A stretch of 64,000 nucleotides of DNA, from NCBI RefSeq assembly GCF_965655635.1, contig NZ_CBFHHE010000007.1, forward strand, positions 1 to 64,000, written 5' to 3'. Of this stretch, positions 52,381 to 62,318 are shown piece by piece; the stretch's first letter is position 1, and every line of letters starts with the position of its first letter. This stretch comes from Nereida sp965655635. Its GTDB lineage: Bacteria; Pseudomonadota; Alphaproteobacteria; Rhodobacterales; Rhodobacteraceae. The translations under genes and the position numbers were made by a program. The notes beneath the pieces were generated by a model. That model was not told the DNA's origin, made no database searches, and saw only the letters and a program-made list of their open reading frames with translations.

Positions 52381-53079
52381 TCAGTTAGGTTTGAGACATT
52401 GCTTTGACAGTGTCTCGTAAATTGGCAAAGCGCGCTCCAACAGGGGCGCGTTTTCTTTTGTGACTTCGGGCAACGGCCCCTCAGCACCAGAAAATCCGGT
52501 ACTATTGTGCACAGTGCCGTACCAGTGATCCGCCCAAACGCCATCAAAATCCTTGGGGCCGCGTGGCCACGAAAGCATCGCCTCATCAAACGGAATGCCC
52601 AGCGCATCACAAAGTTTACCAAGCATTTGCTGCGGATCAGCGCGAATATCTGCACTATCAATCACTACACCGCCAAACGTCTCAAACAACTCAAGCTGCT
52701 GCGCAAACCCAAGGTCGTCAAACGTGGGGCTTTCCCGTTTCGCCTGATAGCTGGCAATCACTCTCGCTGGGTGCCGAATAAGAAAGGCGTTCTTTACATC
52801 GCTAAGCCAGTCACGTGAAAATGTCGGCAACATATGGTGTGTCATATGCTTTTCATACTGCATCGTTTGAGGTTGGGTCAGCGCCATAAGCGCATCCTGC
52901 GCGTTTGTTGGTTGGCTTGCTAATATCGCGTCCTGCATAGGGTGAACCAAACCTGTTTGCGCCAAATAGGCGGCATACAACGGCTCATCAATTGCGATGC
53001 AATCTGACCGGTTTCCGAACGCATACATCATAGCCGTCGACAGGTTGCGCGGGCCTGACCACATGGCGATACGCGTCAT
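52381..53079 (-). CDS. Sulfotransferase-like P-loop protein
   Basis: 232 residues. The N-terminal loop IAMWSGPRNLSTAMMYAF is placed like the 5'-phosphosulfate loop of sulfotransferases, and FLIRHPARVIASYQ resembles the 3'-phosphate-binding motif. No acceptor can be named. It overlaps the aminotransferase gene by four bases (ATGA), so the two are made together. I recall plant proteins annotated as branched-chain aminotransferase-like in which a domain of this type is fused to a class IV aminotransferase, which would support a joint function. True sulfotransfer is not proven; it may bind another nucleotide. Confidence 0.75.
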   Translation of the reverse strand: MTRIAMWSGPRNLSTAMMYAFGNRSDCIAIDEPLYAAYLAQTGLVHPMQDAILASQPTNAQDALMALTQPQTMQYEKHMTHHMLPTFSRDWLSDVKNAFLIRHPARVIASYQAKRESPTFDDLGFAQQLELFETFGGVVIDSADIRADPQQMLGKLCDALGIPFDEAMLSWPRGPKDFDGVWADHWYGTVHNSTGFSGAEGPLPEVTKENAPLLERALPIYETLSKQCLKPN

Positions 53080-53978
53080 TGTTGATCGACCAATTTCTTA
53101 TAAAGCTCGCGCAAGCGCATGGTCATAGGCCCCATCTCACCTGTCCCAATCTGGCGTCCGTCAATGTGACTAACTGGAGTTTGCGCGCCGAATGTACCCG
53201 TCAAAAAGGCTTCATCCGCGCCATAAGTATCAACAAGTGAGTAATTTCGTTCAAATACTGGGATGTCGTTGGCGCGACACAGATCAATCACCTTCTGGCG
53301 CGTGATGCCATTCATGCAGTAATTGCCCGTACTGGTCCAAACCGCGCCTTTACGCACAATGAAAAAGTTGCAGGCATTAGTCGTGTTCACAAAGCCATTA
53401 ACATCCAACATCAGCCCTTCGTCAGCGCCAGCTTTTTCAGCAGCAATACATGCAAGGATACAGTTCAGTTTGCTGTGCGAGTTCAATTTCGGATCTTGGG
53501 TCATTGGCAAGCCTCGTAGATGAGGCACAGTCGCCAGCTTGATTGGTCGCGGAATTTTGGGTTGTGAGTGCTCCATAATGATCACGAATGTCGGACCATT
53601 TTGACTTAGGCTTGGATGCTGAAACGGCCGCGTCTTTGGACCCCTTGTCACCATAAGCCGCGCGTGGGCATTCGTGGTCATCTCATTTGCAATGCGGGTC
53701 TGTTCCAGTGCAATGCGCACTTCTTCTTGGGTTTTACCGATATCCAGATCAATCGCTTTTGCAGCCTCAAACAGACGGTCCAAATGCTCATCCAGAAAAG
53801 CCCAAACACCGTTATAAAGACGCAAGCCCTCCCAAACACCGTCGCCCAGCATAAAGCCGCTGTCGTAAACGCTAACCACAGCCTCGGCTTTTGGCACAAC
53901 ACAGTCATTCAAATAGATCAAAAGCGCTTCATTTCGGGCGTCTTCTTCGGCTTGGTGGGTTGTTACGTGCTCATTCAT
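53076..53978 (-). CDS. Class IV PLP-dependent aminotransferase (branched-chain/D-amino-acid type)
   Basis: 300 residues. Family blocks include SVYDSGFMLGDGVWEGLRLYNG at the front and EGLMLDVNGFVNTTNACNFFIV later; the PLP lysine is one of those at 164 or 170 (PKLNSHSKLN), which I could not decide between. It differs from housekeeping IlvE and could act on another amino or keto acid. It overlaps both neighbours by four bases, between the PfkB kinase and the sulfotransferase-like gene. Confidence 0.85.
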   Translation of the reverse strand: MNEHVTTHQAEEDARNEALLIYLNDCVVPKAEAVVSVYDSGFMLGDGVWEGLRLYNGVWAFLDEHLDRLFEAAKAIDLDIGKTQEEVRIALEQTRIANEMTTNAHARLMVTRGPKTRPFQHPSLSQNGPTFVIIMEHSQPKIPRPIKLATVPHLRGLPMTQDPKLNSHSKLNCILACIAAEKAGADEGLMLDVNGFVNTTNACNFFIVRKGAVWTSTGNYCMNGITRQKVIDLCRANDIPVFERNYSLVDTYGADEAFLTGTFGAQTPVSHIDGRQIGTGEMGPMTMRLRELYKKLVDQQ

Positions 53979-54841
53979 AATTTTGCATCCTGCACATCTT
54001 TAAGGTCGGGTATCACATCAGCCGTACCATGACGCGTCACCATGATCGCAGCGGCTTGGACAGCTAAATTTAGAGACTGCTCCAGCCCAAAACCACGATC
54101 AAGCCCAGCCGCAAAGTACCCAGTAAACGTGTCACCGGCACCCGTAGTATCAACTGCATCTACTTTGACCGCCGGCACATCAAGCCTTGTGCCACTGTCA
54201 TAAACAGTAACGCCATCTGAACCCTTGGTGATCAGCACCTGCGCAATGCCAAACTCCGACACCTCTTTGCCAGTCGCATCTTGGAGCTGGCCTGCCTCGA
54301 CCTCGTTCAACACAAGAATATCGATCAGCCCATCAAGCGCAATAATTGCGTCGGCCGAAAATGGCGCGGCAGCATACATCACTCGCAGACCAAGTTCTTT
54401 TGCAATTTTAGCCGCTTCATGCTGACCATTGGTTTCATTCTGCGTAACGAAAATATCACCGGCGTTCGCCTCACTCAGCGCAGAGCCAATCAGATTTTCA
54501 GGGATAACCCCGTTTGCGCCTGAATAGAGTATGATTTGGTTCTCACCACCATCATCAACAGTGATAATCGCATGGGCCGTTGGTTCATCCACGACCGCAA
54601 TAAAACGCGTATCCACACCGTACTCCAAAAGCCGGTCTCGCCACTTTGTACCATCCCCACCCACAGCACCGATATGACAGACACGCGCCGCAGCGCGCGC
54701 GGCAGCCACAGACATGTTTGCGCCCTTGCCGCCCAGCCCAATCGTCAACGACCGAGAGGCCAACGTTTCTCCGGCAATGGGCAGCTTATCGACGCGGTAG
54801 GTATGGTCGGCGTTGATCGACCCCAGGTTCCAAATGGTCAT
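53975..54841 (-). CDS. rbsK: PfkB-family sugar kinase, ribokinase-like
   Basis: 288 residues. The N-terminus has NLGSINADHTYRVDKLPIAGE, the PfkB glycine box is LGGKGANMSVAAARA, and the catalytic base lies in DTTGAGDTFTGYFAAGL. It should phosphorylate ribose or a related sugar or nucleoside. It begins three bases after the maeB stop and overlaps the aminotransferase start, so it belongs to the four-gene run. No ribose transporter is next to it, so the substrate is uncertain. Confidence 0.82.
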   Translation of the reverse strand: MTIWNLGSINADHTYRVDKLPIAGETLASRSLTIGLGGKGANMSVAAARAAARVCHIGAVGGDGTKWRDRLLEYGVDTRFIAVVDEPTAHAIITVDDGGENQIILYSGANGVIPENLIGSALSEANAGDIFVTQNETNGQHEAAKIAKELGLRVMYAAAPFSADAIIALDGLIDILVLNEVEAGQLQDATGKEVSEFGIAQVLITKGSDGVTVYDSGTRLDVPAVKVDAVDTTGAGDTFTGYFAAGLDRGFGLEQSLNLAVQAAAIMVTRHGTADVIPDLKDVQDAKL

Positions 54842-54844
54842 GCA

Positions 54845-57100
54845 TCACCCCACATTGCAGGCAGCAATGATTGCCATGTTCAAAATATCTGTCTCAGACG
54901 ACACGGTCGAACAAATCTGAATCGGGTGATCAACGCCCGTCAGGATGGGCCCCAAAATAGTAGCCCCCGCCATCTCTTGCATCAACTTCACACTAATGGA
55001 CGCTGAGTGACGTGCAGGCACGACCAACACATTCGCAGGTCCAGTAAGTCGTGAGAACGGATAGCTTTTTTGTGCTGCCGCATTAAGCGCCACATCAACG
55101 GCCATTTCGCCCTCAAATTCGAAATCAACGCCCTTTTTTTCAAGCAATACGGGCGCCAAGTGCATCTTCTCAGCGCGCTCTGACACCGGATAGCCAAAAG
55201 TGGAAAAGCTGACAAACGCCACGCGAGGCACCAAACCAAGTTGCCGCGCAACACCCGCACCTTTAATGGCGATGTCGGCCAAGTCAGCCTCGTTTGGCCA
55301 CTCATGAACAACCGTATCACCAATCAGAACAATCCGCCCTTTGTGCAAAATGGCAGTAATGCCTACCGCGCCATCACCAGGGCCCAGATCAAACACATGG
55401 TTCATCAAATCCAGAACATGAGCAGATTTTCGTGTGGCTCCTGAAACAAGTCCATCTCCGTGACCATGGGCAAGCATAAGTGCAGAAAACACATGGCGGT
55501 CACGCGCAGCAAGGCGGTGCACATCAGATTGATCAAACCCTTTACGCTGTAACCGTTCATACAAGAACGATTTATACATTGGCAGGTGCGGAGAGTTTTT
55601 GGCGTTCACCACCTCAAGCTCTCGGTAGGCATCGCCCATCCCTGCTGTAGTCAACAGGTCCTTAACATCAGCCTCACGTCCGACGACCAGCGCCTTGCCA
55701 AGGCCAGACCGCTGATACTGCACAGCGGCACGCAATACCCGTGGATCATCTCCCTCAGCAAAAATCATCCGCGCTTGCGCACGTTTTGCCCGCGCATGAA
55801 TGCCCCGCAAAATAGACGCAGTTGGGTCCATTCTTGATTTCAGATTAAGTGTATACGCCTCCATATCCACAGTCGGGCGGCGCGCTACACCAGTGTCCAT
55901 ACCTGCCTTCGCGACAGCAGGTGGGATCACATGGATCAAGCGTGGATCAAACGCTGTTGGAATGATGTAATCACGACCAAACGTCAGCTTACGGCCATAT
56001 GCAACGGCTACCTCATCAGGTACATCTTCACGGGCCAACTCCGCCAGCGCACGCGCACAAGCAAGCTTCATTTCGTCGTTAATCGCCCGAGCGTGAATAT
56101 CTAGCGCACCGCGGAACAAGTACGGAAAGCCCAACACGTTATTCACTTGGTTCGGGTAGTCACTGCGCCCCGTAGCAACGATAGCATCAACGCGCACCTC
56201 ATGCGCTTCTTCAGGCGTGATTTCCGGATCTGGATTTGCCATCGCAAAAATAACAGGGTTATCCGCCATAGAGGCAACCATCTGCGGGGTAACGGCACCT
56301 TTTGCAGAAACACCCAAGAACACGTCACAACCAACCATCGCATCCTCAAGGCTGCGCGCATCAGTGCGCGCAGCGTGTGCGGATTTCCATTGATTCATCC
56401 CTTCAGTGCGGCCTTGGTAAATCACACCTTTCGTGTCGCACATGATGCAGTTGTCGTGCTTAGCCCCCATCACCTTGATCAACTCAAGACACGCGATACC
56501 AGCAGCACCTGCTCCGTTCAGAACGATTTTCACGTCCTCAATCTTCTTACCCGATAGATACAGCGCATTAATCAGGCCCGCTGCACAAATCACCGCTGTC
56601 CCGTGTTGGTCGTCATGAAAGACAGGGATATCCATCTCTTCCTTCAGACGCTGCTCAATGATGAAACACTCGGGCGCTTTGATATCTTCAAGGTTCACAC
56701 CACCAAACGTAGGACCCATCAGCTTCACAGCATTCACGAATGCATCCACGTCTTGGGTATCCAGCTCGATGTCGATGCTGTTTACATCCGCAAGTCGCTT
56801 AAACAGTACCGCTTTACCTTCCATCACTGGCTTACTTGCCAAAGCACCCAAGTTCCCAAGGCCCAAAATCGCTGACCCATTGGAAATGACCGCCACCAAG
56901 TTGCCCTTTGTCGTATAATCATACGCTGCCTCCGGCGAGTCCGCGATGGCCTGAACAGGCACAGCAACACCTGGTGAATACGCCAACGACAGGTCCCGCT
57001 GGGTGGTCATTGGAACAGTCGCGGAAATCTCAAATTTTCCTGGAGTTGGCTGCAAATGAAACGCTAAAGCTTCGGCATCGGTGACTTTGGTGTTGGACAT
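54845..57100 (-). CDS. maeB: NADP-dependent malic enzyme with phosphotransacetylase-like domain
   Basis: 751 residues. The malic enzyme half (about 1-425) has DLSLAYSPGVAVPVQ, FHDDQHGTAVICAAGL and VLNGAGAAGIACLEL for NADP binding. The second half (about 430-751) is a phosphate acetyltransferase-like domain, usually regulatory and acetyl-CoA-responsive. It converts malate to pyruvate and CO2, giving NADPH. It leads the run with the kinase, aminotransferase and sulfotransferase-like gene, and is divergent from mutS with 130 bases between them. Confidence 0.95.
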   Translation of the reverse strand: MSNTKVTDAEALAFHLQPTPGKFEISATVPMTTQRDLSLAYSPGVAVPVQAIADSPEAAYDYTTKGNLVAVISNGSAILGLGNLGALASKPVMEGKAVLFKRLADVNSIDIELDTQDVDAFVNAVKLMGPTFGGVNLEDIKAPECFIIEQRLKEEMDIPVFHDDQHGTAVICAAGLINALYLSGKKIEDVKIVLNGAGAAGIACLELIKVMGAKHDNCIMCDTKGVIYQGRTEGMNQWKSAHAARTDARSLEDAMVGCDVFLGVSAKGAVTPQMVASMADNPVIFAMANPDPEITPEEAHEVRVDAIVATGRSDYPNQVNNVLGFPYLFRGALDIHARAINDEMKLACARALAELAREDVPDEVAVAYGRKLTFGRDYIIPTAFDPRLIHVIPPAVAKAGMDTGVARRPTVDMEAYTLNLKSRMDPTASILRGIHARAKRAQARMIFAEGDDPRVLRAAVQYQRSGLGKALVVGREADVKDLLTTAGMGDAYRELEVVNAKNSPHLPMYKSFLYERLQRKGFDQSDVHRLAARDRHVFSALMLAHGHGDGLVSGATRKSAHVLDLMNHVFDLGPGDGAVGITAILHKGRIVLIGDTVVHEWPNEADLADIAIKGAGVARQLGLVPRVAFVSFSTFGYPVSERAEKMHLAPVLLEKKGVDFEFEGEMAVDVALNAAAQKSYPFSRLTGPANVLVVPARHSASISVKLMQEMAGATILGPILTGVDHPIQICSTVSSETDILNMAIIAACNVG

Positions 57101-57230
57101 CGTTTTTAGGCCTTTGTTTCGATTACGGAAGTGATAGCGCTCTGGATTGACACAAACAACGGTTTTGGGGTTTCGGCGACTTCGCCCTGCGGTTAGTTTT
57201 CACAAACACCGTTTGACCTTGGGGGATCCG

Positions 57231-59885
57231 ATGGCGGCGTCTGCGCACACAACCACACCCATGATGGCCCAATATCTTGGCATCAAAGAAGAATACCCTG
57301 ACGCGCTATTGTTCTATCGCATGGGCGATTTTTACGAGTTGTTCTTTGATGATGCGGTTCAGGCCGCCTCCGCTTTGGACATCGCACTTACCAAGCGCGG
57401 CAAACACAACGGTGAAGATATCCAGATGTGCGGTGTGCCGTTTCATGCAGCCGAAGGATATCTGCTGACACTTATACGCAAAGGCTTTCGCGTTGCCGTG
57501 TGCGAACAGCTGGAAAGCCCAGCCGAGGCGAAAAAGCGCGGACATAAGTCTGTCGTCAAGCGCGGTGTTGTGCGACTAGTCACCCCCGGGACCTTGACCG
57601 AAGACAGCCTGCTAGAAGCGCGCCGTAACAACTTTCTCTGCGCCTACAACGAAGTCCGATCGGACGGTGCCATTGCATGGGTCGATATCTCTACGGGTGA
57701 GGTGCGCGTTTTGTCGTGCAAGCGTTCACGCTTATCCCCTGAGCTGGCGCGTTTGCTACCTAAGGAAGTTCTTATCGCGGATGCAATTGAACGCGATTGT
57801 GCAAAAATAGTGTCTGATATTGGCGGTGCGCTTACGGTGCTTGGTGCATCAAGTTTCGACAGCACACGAGGTAAAGAACGGCTAATGGAGGCGTTTGAAG
57901 TCGCATCTTTGGACGCGTTCGGCACCTTCAATCGCGCAGAGCTCGGCGCACTTGGCGCCGTTATTGACTATCTCGATATCACGCAGAAAGGGAACATGCC
58001 CCTACTGCAGCGGCCCATTAGCGAAGACGAAGGGGGCTTGGTTCAGATCGATGCCGCCACCCGCCGGAACCTTGAAATCACCACCGGCATGAACGGTGGG
58101 CGTGACGGCACGTTATTGCAAACCATCGACCGCACAGTAACTTCGGCAGGCGGGCGTCTGCTAGAGCGGCGTATCAACGCCCCTTCCCGTGATGTTACCC
58201 TAATCAACGACCGCTTAGATGCCGTTGCGCATTTTCTATCTGATCCATTATTGCGTGACACGGTCCGAGAAGCACTGCGCAAATGCCCTGATATTGAGCG
58301 CGCCTTGTCGCGTATCTCTCTGGACCGGTCTGGACCACGTGACCTTGCCGCTATCCGCAACGGACTTCAGCAAGCAGAAGATCTTTTCGCAAAGCTGCCG
58401 GAGGTTGGCCTGCCAACTGATATCGACGCCGCACGAACAGCACTTAACGGCCACAGCGAACCGGTCGCACTTTTGGCTGACGCACTGATCGCTGAGCCAC
58501 CACTGTTGGCGCGCGATGGCGGGTTCATCGCCGAAGGGTATGATGCTGAACTTGATGAAGCTCGTAAACTCAGCAACGAGGGCCGAAGCGTGATCGCCTC
58601 AATGCAGGCCGATTTTGCTGAGAAAACGGGCATCTCATCACTCAAAATCAAGCACAACAATGTCTTGGGTTATTTCATTGAAACAACTGCTCTTCACGCT
58701 GAAAAGATGCTGTCTGCGCCGTGGTCTGAAACTTTCATCCACCGCCAGACCACAGCAAACGCAGTGCGCTTTACCACCGTGGAACTGTCTGATCTTGAAA
58801 CGCGTATCCTAAATGCAGGTGGTCGTGCGCTTGAGATCGAAAAGCGGATCTATTCCAGCCTAACTACCGCCATTTTGGAAACCGCAGCGACAGTCGCCAC
58901 CACATCATCTGCACTTGCAGAACTGGATGTGTTTGCCGCGCTCGCCGATATTGCAAGTGGTGAAGGCTGGACCCGACCCACCGTTGACACCTCTGGCGCA
59001 TTTGAAATTGAACAGGGTCGCCACCCAGTTGTGGAACGGTCGCTCAAGGCGCAAAACGCCACGTTCGTGGCCAATGATTGCACACTGACCAAATACGAAA
59101 GTAATGCTGCCGTTTGGTTGCTAACGGGCCCGAACATGGCGGGTAAATCTACGTTCCTGCGCCAAAACGCGCTGATTGCTCTGATGGCACAAATGGGGTC
59201 GTTCGTACCTGCTGCCCGTGCGCATATCGGTGCCGTCTCACAGCTTTTCAGCCGCGTAGGTGCCTCGGATGATCTGGCGCGGGGCCGCTCAACGTTCATG
59301 GTTGAGATGGTGGAAACGGCGGCTATTTTGAACCAAGCTGATGATCGGGCCTTGGTTATTCTGGACGAGATTGGTCGCGGAACAGCAACCTATGACGGCC
59401 TATCAATTGCATTGTCAACGCTGGAATATCTGCACGACCAAAACAAATGCCGCGCATTATTTGCGACCCATTACCATGAGATGACACAGCTCGCGGACAA
59501 AATGGACGGCGTCAGCAATGCGACAGTCGCTGTCCGGGAACATGACGGCGACGTCATCTTTTTACACGAAGTTCGAAAAGGCGCTGCAGACAGGTCTTAC
59601 GGCGTGCAAGTCGCAAAACTCGCAGGGCTGCCGCCAATGGTTATCGCCCGCGCACAATCAGTTTTAGAGGCGCTTGAAAAAGGTGAACGCGAGGGAACGG
59701 CGGGCCAAAAGGCTATCGTTGATGACTTGCCGCTTTTCTCTGCTACGCCTGCCCGCCCAGCGCCTATAAAAGAAGAAGCCAACGCAGTTGAAGCCGCGTT
59801 GGCTAAAATTCTTCCAGATGAGATGTCCCCAAAGGACGCGCTAGACGCCCTTTATCAACTAAAAGCGTTGACTAAGCCGGCGTAG
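57231..59885 (+). CDS. mutS: DNA mismatch repair protein MutS
   Basis: 884 residues. The mismatch-binding N-domain shows YRMGDFYELFFDDA, with the Phe-x-Glu equivalent; the ATPase has GPNMAGKSTFLRQ, VILDEIGRGTATYDG and FATHYHEM. It recognises mismatches during replication. ATG at 57231 is preferred since GGGGGATCC precedes it; the open frame to 57147 is not homologous. Its 3' end overlaps grpE by 14 bases in convergent orientation. Confidence 0.97.
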   Translation: MAASAHTTTPMMAQYLGIKEEYPDALLFYRMGDFYELFFDDAVQAASALDIALTKRGKHNGEDIQMCGVPFHAAEGYLLTLIRKGFRVAVCEQLESPAEAKKRGHKSVVKRGVVRLVTPGTLTEDSLLEARRNNFLCAYNEVRSDGAIAWVDISTGEVRVLSCKRSRLSPELARLLPKEVLIADAIERDCAKIVSDIGGALTVLGASSFDSTRGKERLMEAFEVASLDAFGTFNRAELGALGAVIDYLDITQKGNMPLLQRPISEDEGGLVQIDAATRRNLEITTGMNGGRDGTLLQTIDRTVTSAGGRLLERRINAPSRDVTLINDRLDAVAHFLSDPLLRDTVREALRKCPDIERALSRISLDRSGPRDLAAIRNGLQQAEDLFAKLPEVGLPTDIDAARTALNGHSEPVALLADALIAEPPLLARDGGFIAEGYDAELDEARKLSNEGRSVIASMQADFAEKTGISSLKIKHNNVLGYFIETTALHAEKMLSAPWSETFIHRQTTANAVRFTTVELSDLETRILNAGGRALEIEKRIYSSLTTAILETAATVATTSSALAELDVFAALADIASGEGWTRPTVDTSGAFEIEQGRHPVVERSLKAQNATFVANDCTLTKYESNAAVWLLTGPNMAGKSTFLRQNALIALMAQMGSFVPAARAHIGAVSQLFSRVGASDDLARGRSTFMVEMVETAAILNQADDRALVILDEIGRGTATYDGLSIALSTLEYLHDQNKCRALFATHYHEMTQLADKMDGVSNATVAVREHDGDVIFLHEVRKGAADRSYGVQVAKLAGLPPMVIARAQSVLEALEKGEREGTAGQKAIVDDLPLFSATPARPAPIKEEANAVEAALAKILPDEMSPKDALDALYQLKALTKPA

Positions 59886-60432
59886 AAGAAACACCAACTT
59901 GCGCGGGGCGCAGCAAACGATCGTGCAGCATAAAGCCCTCGGCCATTACCTGAATGATGTCACCGGCTTTGGTGCCCGGCACGGGCGCTTCAAACATCGC
60001 CTCGTGGTTTTGCGGATCAAAGCGGTCCCCGGCTTCAGGTGAAATCACAACGATACCGTGCTTGCCAAAGACGCTGATCAACTCACGCATCGTCAGCTCA
60101 ATACCCTCAAGCAGCGCTTTGTTCGCCTCACGCTGTTCGTCAGTCACAGTTTCCAATGCGCGCTTCATGTTGTCGTAGACTGGCAACATATCCCGCGACA
60201 ATTTTGAACCGCCGTAATTCTCGGCCTCACGGCGATCACGATCCGAACGCTTGCGCGCATTTTCAGCATCAGCAAGCGCACGCATGAAGCGATCGCGATA
60301 GTCATCACGCTCAGCCTTAAGTGCATCAAGCTCCAACTCTTCGTCAGAGAAATCGACATCCGCCTCTTGATCCAGCTCCGCCTCAGCTTCTGCCAAATCA
60401 TCGAGGAAGTTCGTTGGTTCCTGTTCTGCCAT
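59872..60432 (-). CDS. grpE: Nucleotide exchange factor GrpE
   Basis: 186 residues. An acidic N-terminus leads to a long coiled-coil helix (LKAERDDYRDRFMRALADAE), then a beta-domain with VYDNMKRAL and GDRFDPQNHEAMFE. It releases ADP from DnaK. It lies 11 bases downstream of hrcA on the same strand, the usual alphaproteobacterial pair; dnaK and dnaJ are 45 kb away. Confidence 0.97.
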   Translation of the reverse strand: MAEQEPTNFLDDLAEAEAELDQEADVDFSDEELELDALKAERDDYRDRFMRALADAENARKRSDRDRREAENYGGSKLSRDMLPVYDNMKRALETVTDEQREANKALLEGIELTMRELISVFGKHGIVVISPEAGDRFDPQNHEAMFEAPVPGTKAGDIIQVMAEGFMLHDRLLRPAQVGVSSTPA

Positions 60433-60443
60433 ATCTTTACCCT

Positions 60444-61508
60444 TTATCCGCGGTCGGCCATCAGTTTCCCGATTAACTGGGCAGTGTAATCAACGATTGG
60501 AACAATACGTCCGTAGTTCAATCGCGTCGGGCCAATGACCCCCACAGCACCAATAATCTTTCGGTCAGCGTTCATATAAGGAGAAACCACCAAAGAGGAA
60601 CCCGAAAGTGAAAAAAGCTTGTTCTCAGAGCCAATAAAAATACGTACGCCTTCGCCTTCATCGGTCAACTCCAGAAACTCGGCAATATCACGCTTGCGTT
60701 CAAGATCATCAAACAGCGTTTTAATGCGATCCAACTCCGCAGGATCGCCACCTTCGTTTATCAAATTGGACCGCCCACGCACAATAAGACGCTCGGTTGC
60801 GGTGCCTTCATTCTCCCAAAGCGCCAGCCCGCTTTCGACCATATCTTTGGCCAGCGTATCAATCTCTTGGCGGCGTTTTGAAATCTCGCCGCTCACTACG
60901 CGCTGCAACTCCAAAACTGTCCGGCCTTCAGCGACGGCATTTAAAAAATTTGCGGCCTCTCTCATCGACGAAGGCGTCTGGCCCATCGGCGGCGTGAAGA
61001 CGCGGTTTTCCACCTGACCATCCGCAAACACAAGCACCACCAAAGCCCGATCAGGACCAAGTGAGACAAACTCAATGTGCTTGATCGGTGCTTCGGTTTT
61101 TGGCGTCAAAACTAGCGATGCGCCCTGAGTTAGACCCGAAAGCGCCCCACCGACGCGGTCCATAAGTGCGGGCACCCCGTCAGAATTAGACGACATCGTA
61201 TTCTGCAGATGGTCACGGTCCACCGCATCAAGATCCCGAACCTCAAGCAAACCATCCACAAACATTCGCAACCCAATTTGCGTCGGCACACGACCCGCAG
61301 AAATATGCGGACTATCCAACAGACCAAGATGCTCAAGGTCTTGCATGACATTACGAATGGTCGCCGCACTTACCTTTTCCGACATTTCCCGCGTCAGCGT
61401 GCGTGATCCAACAGGATCGCCACTCTCAAGATATGACTGCACAACGCGGCGAAACACTTCGCGCGACCGGTCGTTCATATTGTCAAAGGGGCTCTCAATC
61501 TCTGTCAT
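60444..61508 (-). CDS. hrcA: Heat-inducible transcription repressor HrcA
   Basis: 354 residues. The N-terminal winged helix (REVFRRVVQSYLESGDPVGSR, then VSAATIRNVMQDLE) is followed by a GAF-like domain and a C-terminus ending ARLIGKL-like. It represses CIRCE-bearing heat-shock operons, typically groESL. No CIRCE (TTAGCACTC and its complement) is present before hrcA here. ATG at 61508 is the first plausible start; the longer frame runs into rph and is rejected. It is divergent from rph. Confidence 0.95.
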   Translation of the reverse strand: MTEIESPFDNMNDRSREVFRRVVQSYLESGDPVGSRTLTREMSEKVSAATIRNVMQDLEHLGLLDSPHISAGRVPTQIGLRMFVDGLLEVRDLDAVDRDHLQNTMSSNSDGVPALMDRVGGALSGLTQGASLVLTPKTEAPIKHIEFVSLGPDRALVVLVFADGQVENRVFTPPMGQTPSSMREAANFLNAVAEGRTVLELQRVVSGEISKRRQEIDTLAKDMVESGLALWENEGTATERLIVRGRSNLINEGGDPAELDRIKTLFDDLERKRDIAEFLELTDEGEGVRIFIGSENKLFSLSGSSLVVSPYMNADRKIIGAVGVIGPTRLNYGRIVPIVDYTAQLIGKLMADRG

Positions 61509-61604
61509 AGACGGTAATTTGATCCCCCCCACCCAATGTTGCAAGGGGTTGCGTTCAGTTTGCCGCCATGTGATCCAATCTTCAGAAAAACAAAGGATGA
61601 CATG

Positions 61605-62318
61605 ATGCGCCCCTCCAACCGTGCACTTGATGAAATGCGGTCCATTGAGATCGAAACCAACGTGACCCGCCACGCGGAAGGCAGTTGCCTGATCAAAGTA
61701 GGCGATACCCACGTGCTGTGCACCGCATCTGTTGACGAGCGCGTCCCGCCCTTCATCAAGGGATCTGGTCTTGGCTGGGTCACTGCAGAATATGGTATGC
61801 TTCCCCGCGCAACACACACACGCATGCGCCGCGAAGCCAAGAACGGACAATCGGGACGCACCCAAGAAATTCAACGCCTGATTGGCCGCAGCCTCCGCGC
61901 CGGTGTTGACCGCGTTGCTATGGGCGAGCGTCAAATCACCGTAGACTGCGACGTTATCCAAGCAGACGGCGGCACGCGCTGTGCCTCAATCACAGGCGGT
62001 TGGGTTGCGCTGTCATTGGCCGTCCAAAAGCTGATGAAAGCGGGCGACATCAAAACAAACCCGCTGATCAGCCCCGTCTCTGCGGTAAGCTGTGGCATCT
62101 ACGCGGGCCAGCCCGTTCTTGATCTGGACTACCCCGAAGACAGCGAAGCAGGTGTGGACGGCAACTTTGTCATGACTGGCGACGCTGGTCTTATCGAAAT
62201 CCAGATGTCCGCTGAGGGCTCTATCTTCAGCCGCGCACAAATGGACCAACTTCTTGATTTTGCGATCAAAGGAAGTGCTGAACTGACCAAGGCCCAACTT
62301 TTGGCGGTAGGTGCATAA
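61605..62318 (+). CDS. rph: Ribonuclease PH
   Basis: 237 residues, an RNase PH-fold phosphorolytic exonuclease (RPSNRALDEMRSIEIE, GWVTAEYGMLPRATHTR, VDCDVIQADGGTRCASITGG). It trims tRNA 3' ends using phosphate. Two ATG codons stand together at 61602 and 61605 after AAAGGATGAC; the second is taken because it fits family starts and spacing. It is directly followed by rdgB with no intervening base. Confidence 0.97.
   Translation: MRPSNRALDEMRSIEIETNVTRHAEGSCLIKVGDTHVLCTASVDERVPPFIKGSGLGWVTAEYGMLPRATHTRMRREAKNGQSGRTQEIQRLIGRSLRAGVDRVAMGERQITVDCDVIQADGGTRCASITGGWVALSLAVQKLMKAGDIKTNPLISPVSAVSCGIYAGQPVLDLDYPEDSEAGVDGNFVMTGDAGLIEIQMSAEGSIFSRAQMDQLLDFAIKGSAELTKAQLLAVGA

Noticed and set aside
61509..61604. 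CIRCE element before hrcA
   Set aside because: The sequence was read for TTAGCACTC and its complement on both strands; neither is present. The run of seven C residues there is only a homopolymer.
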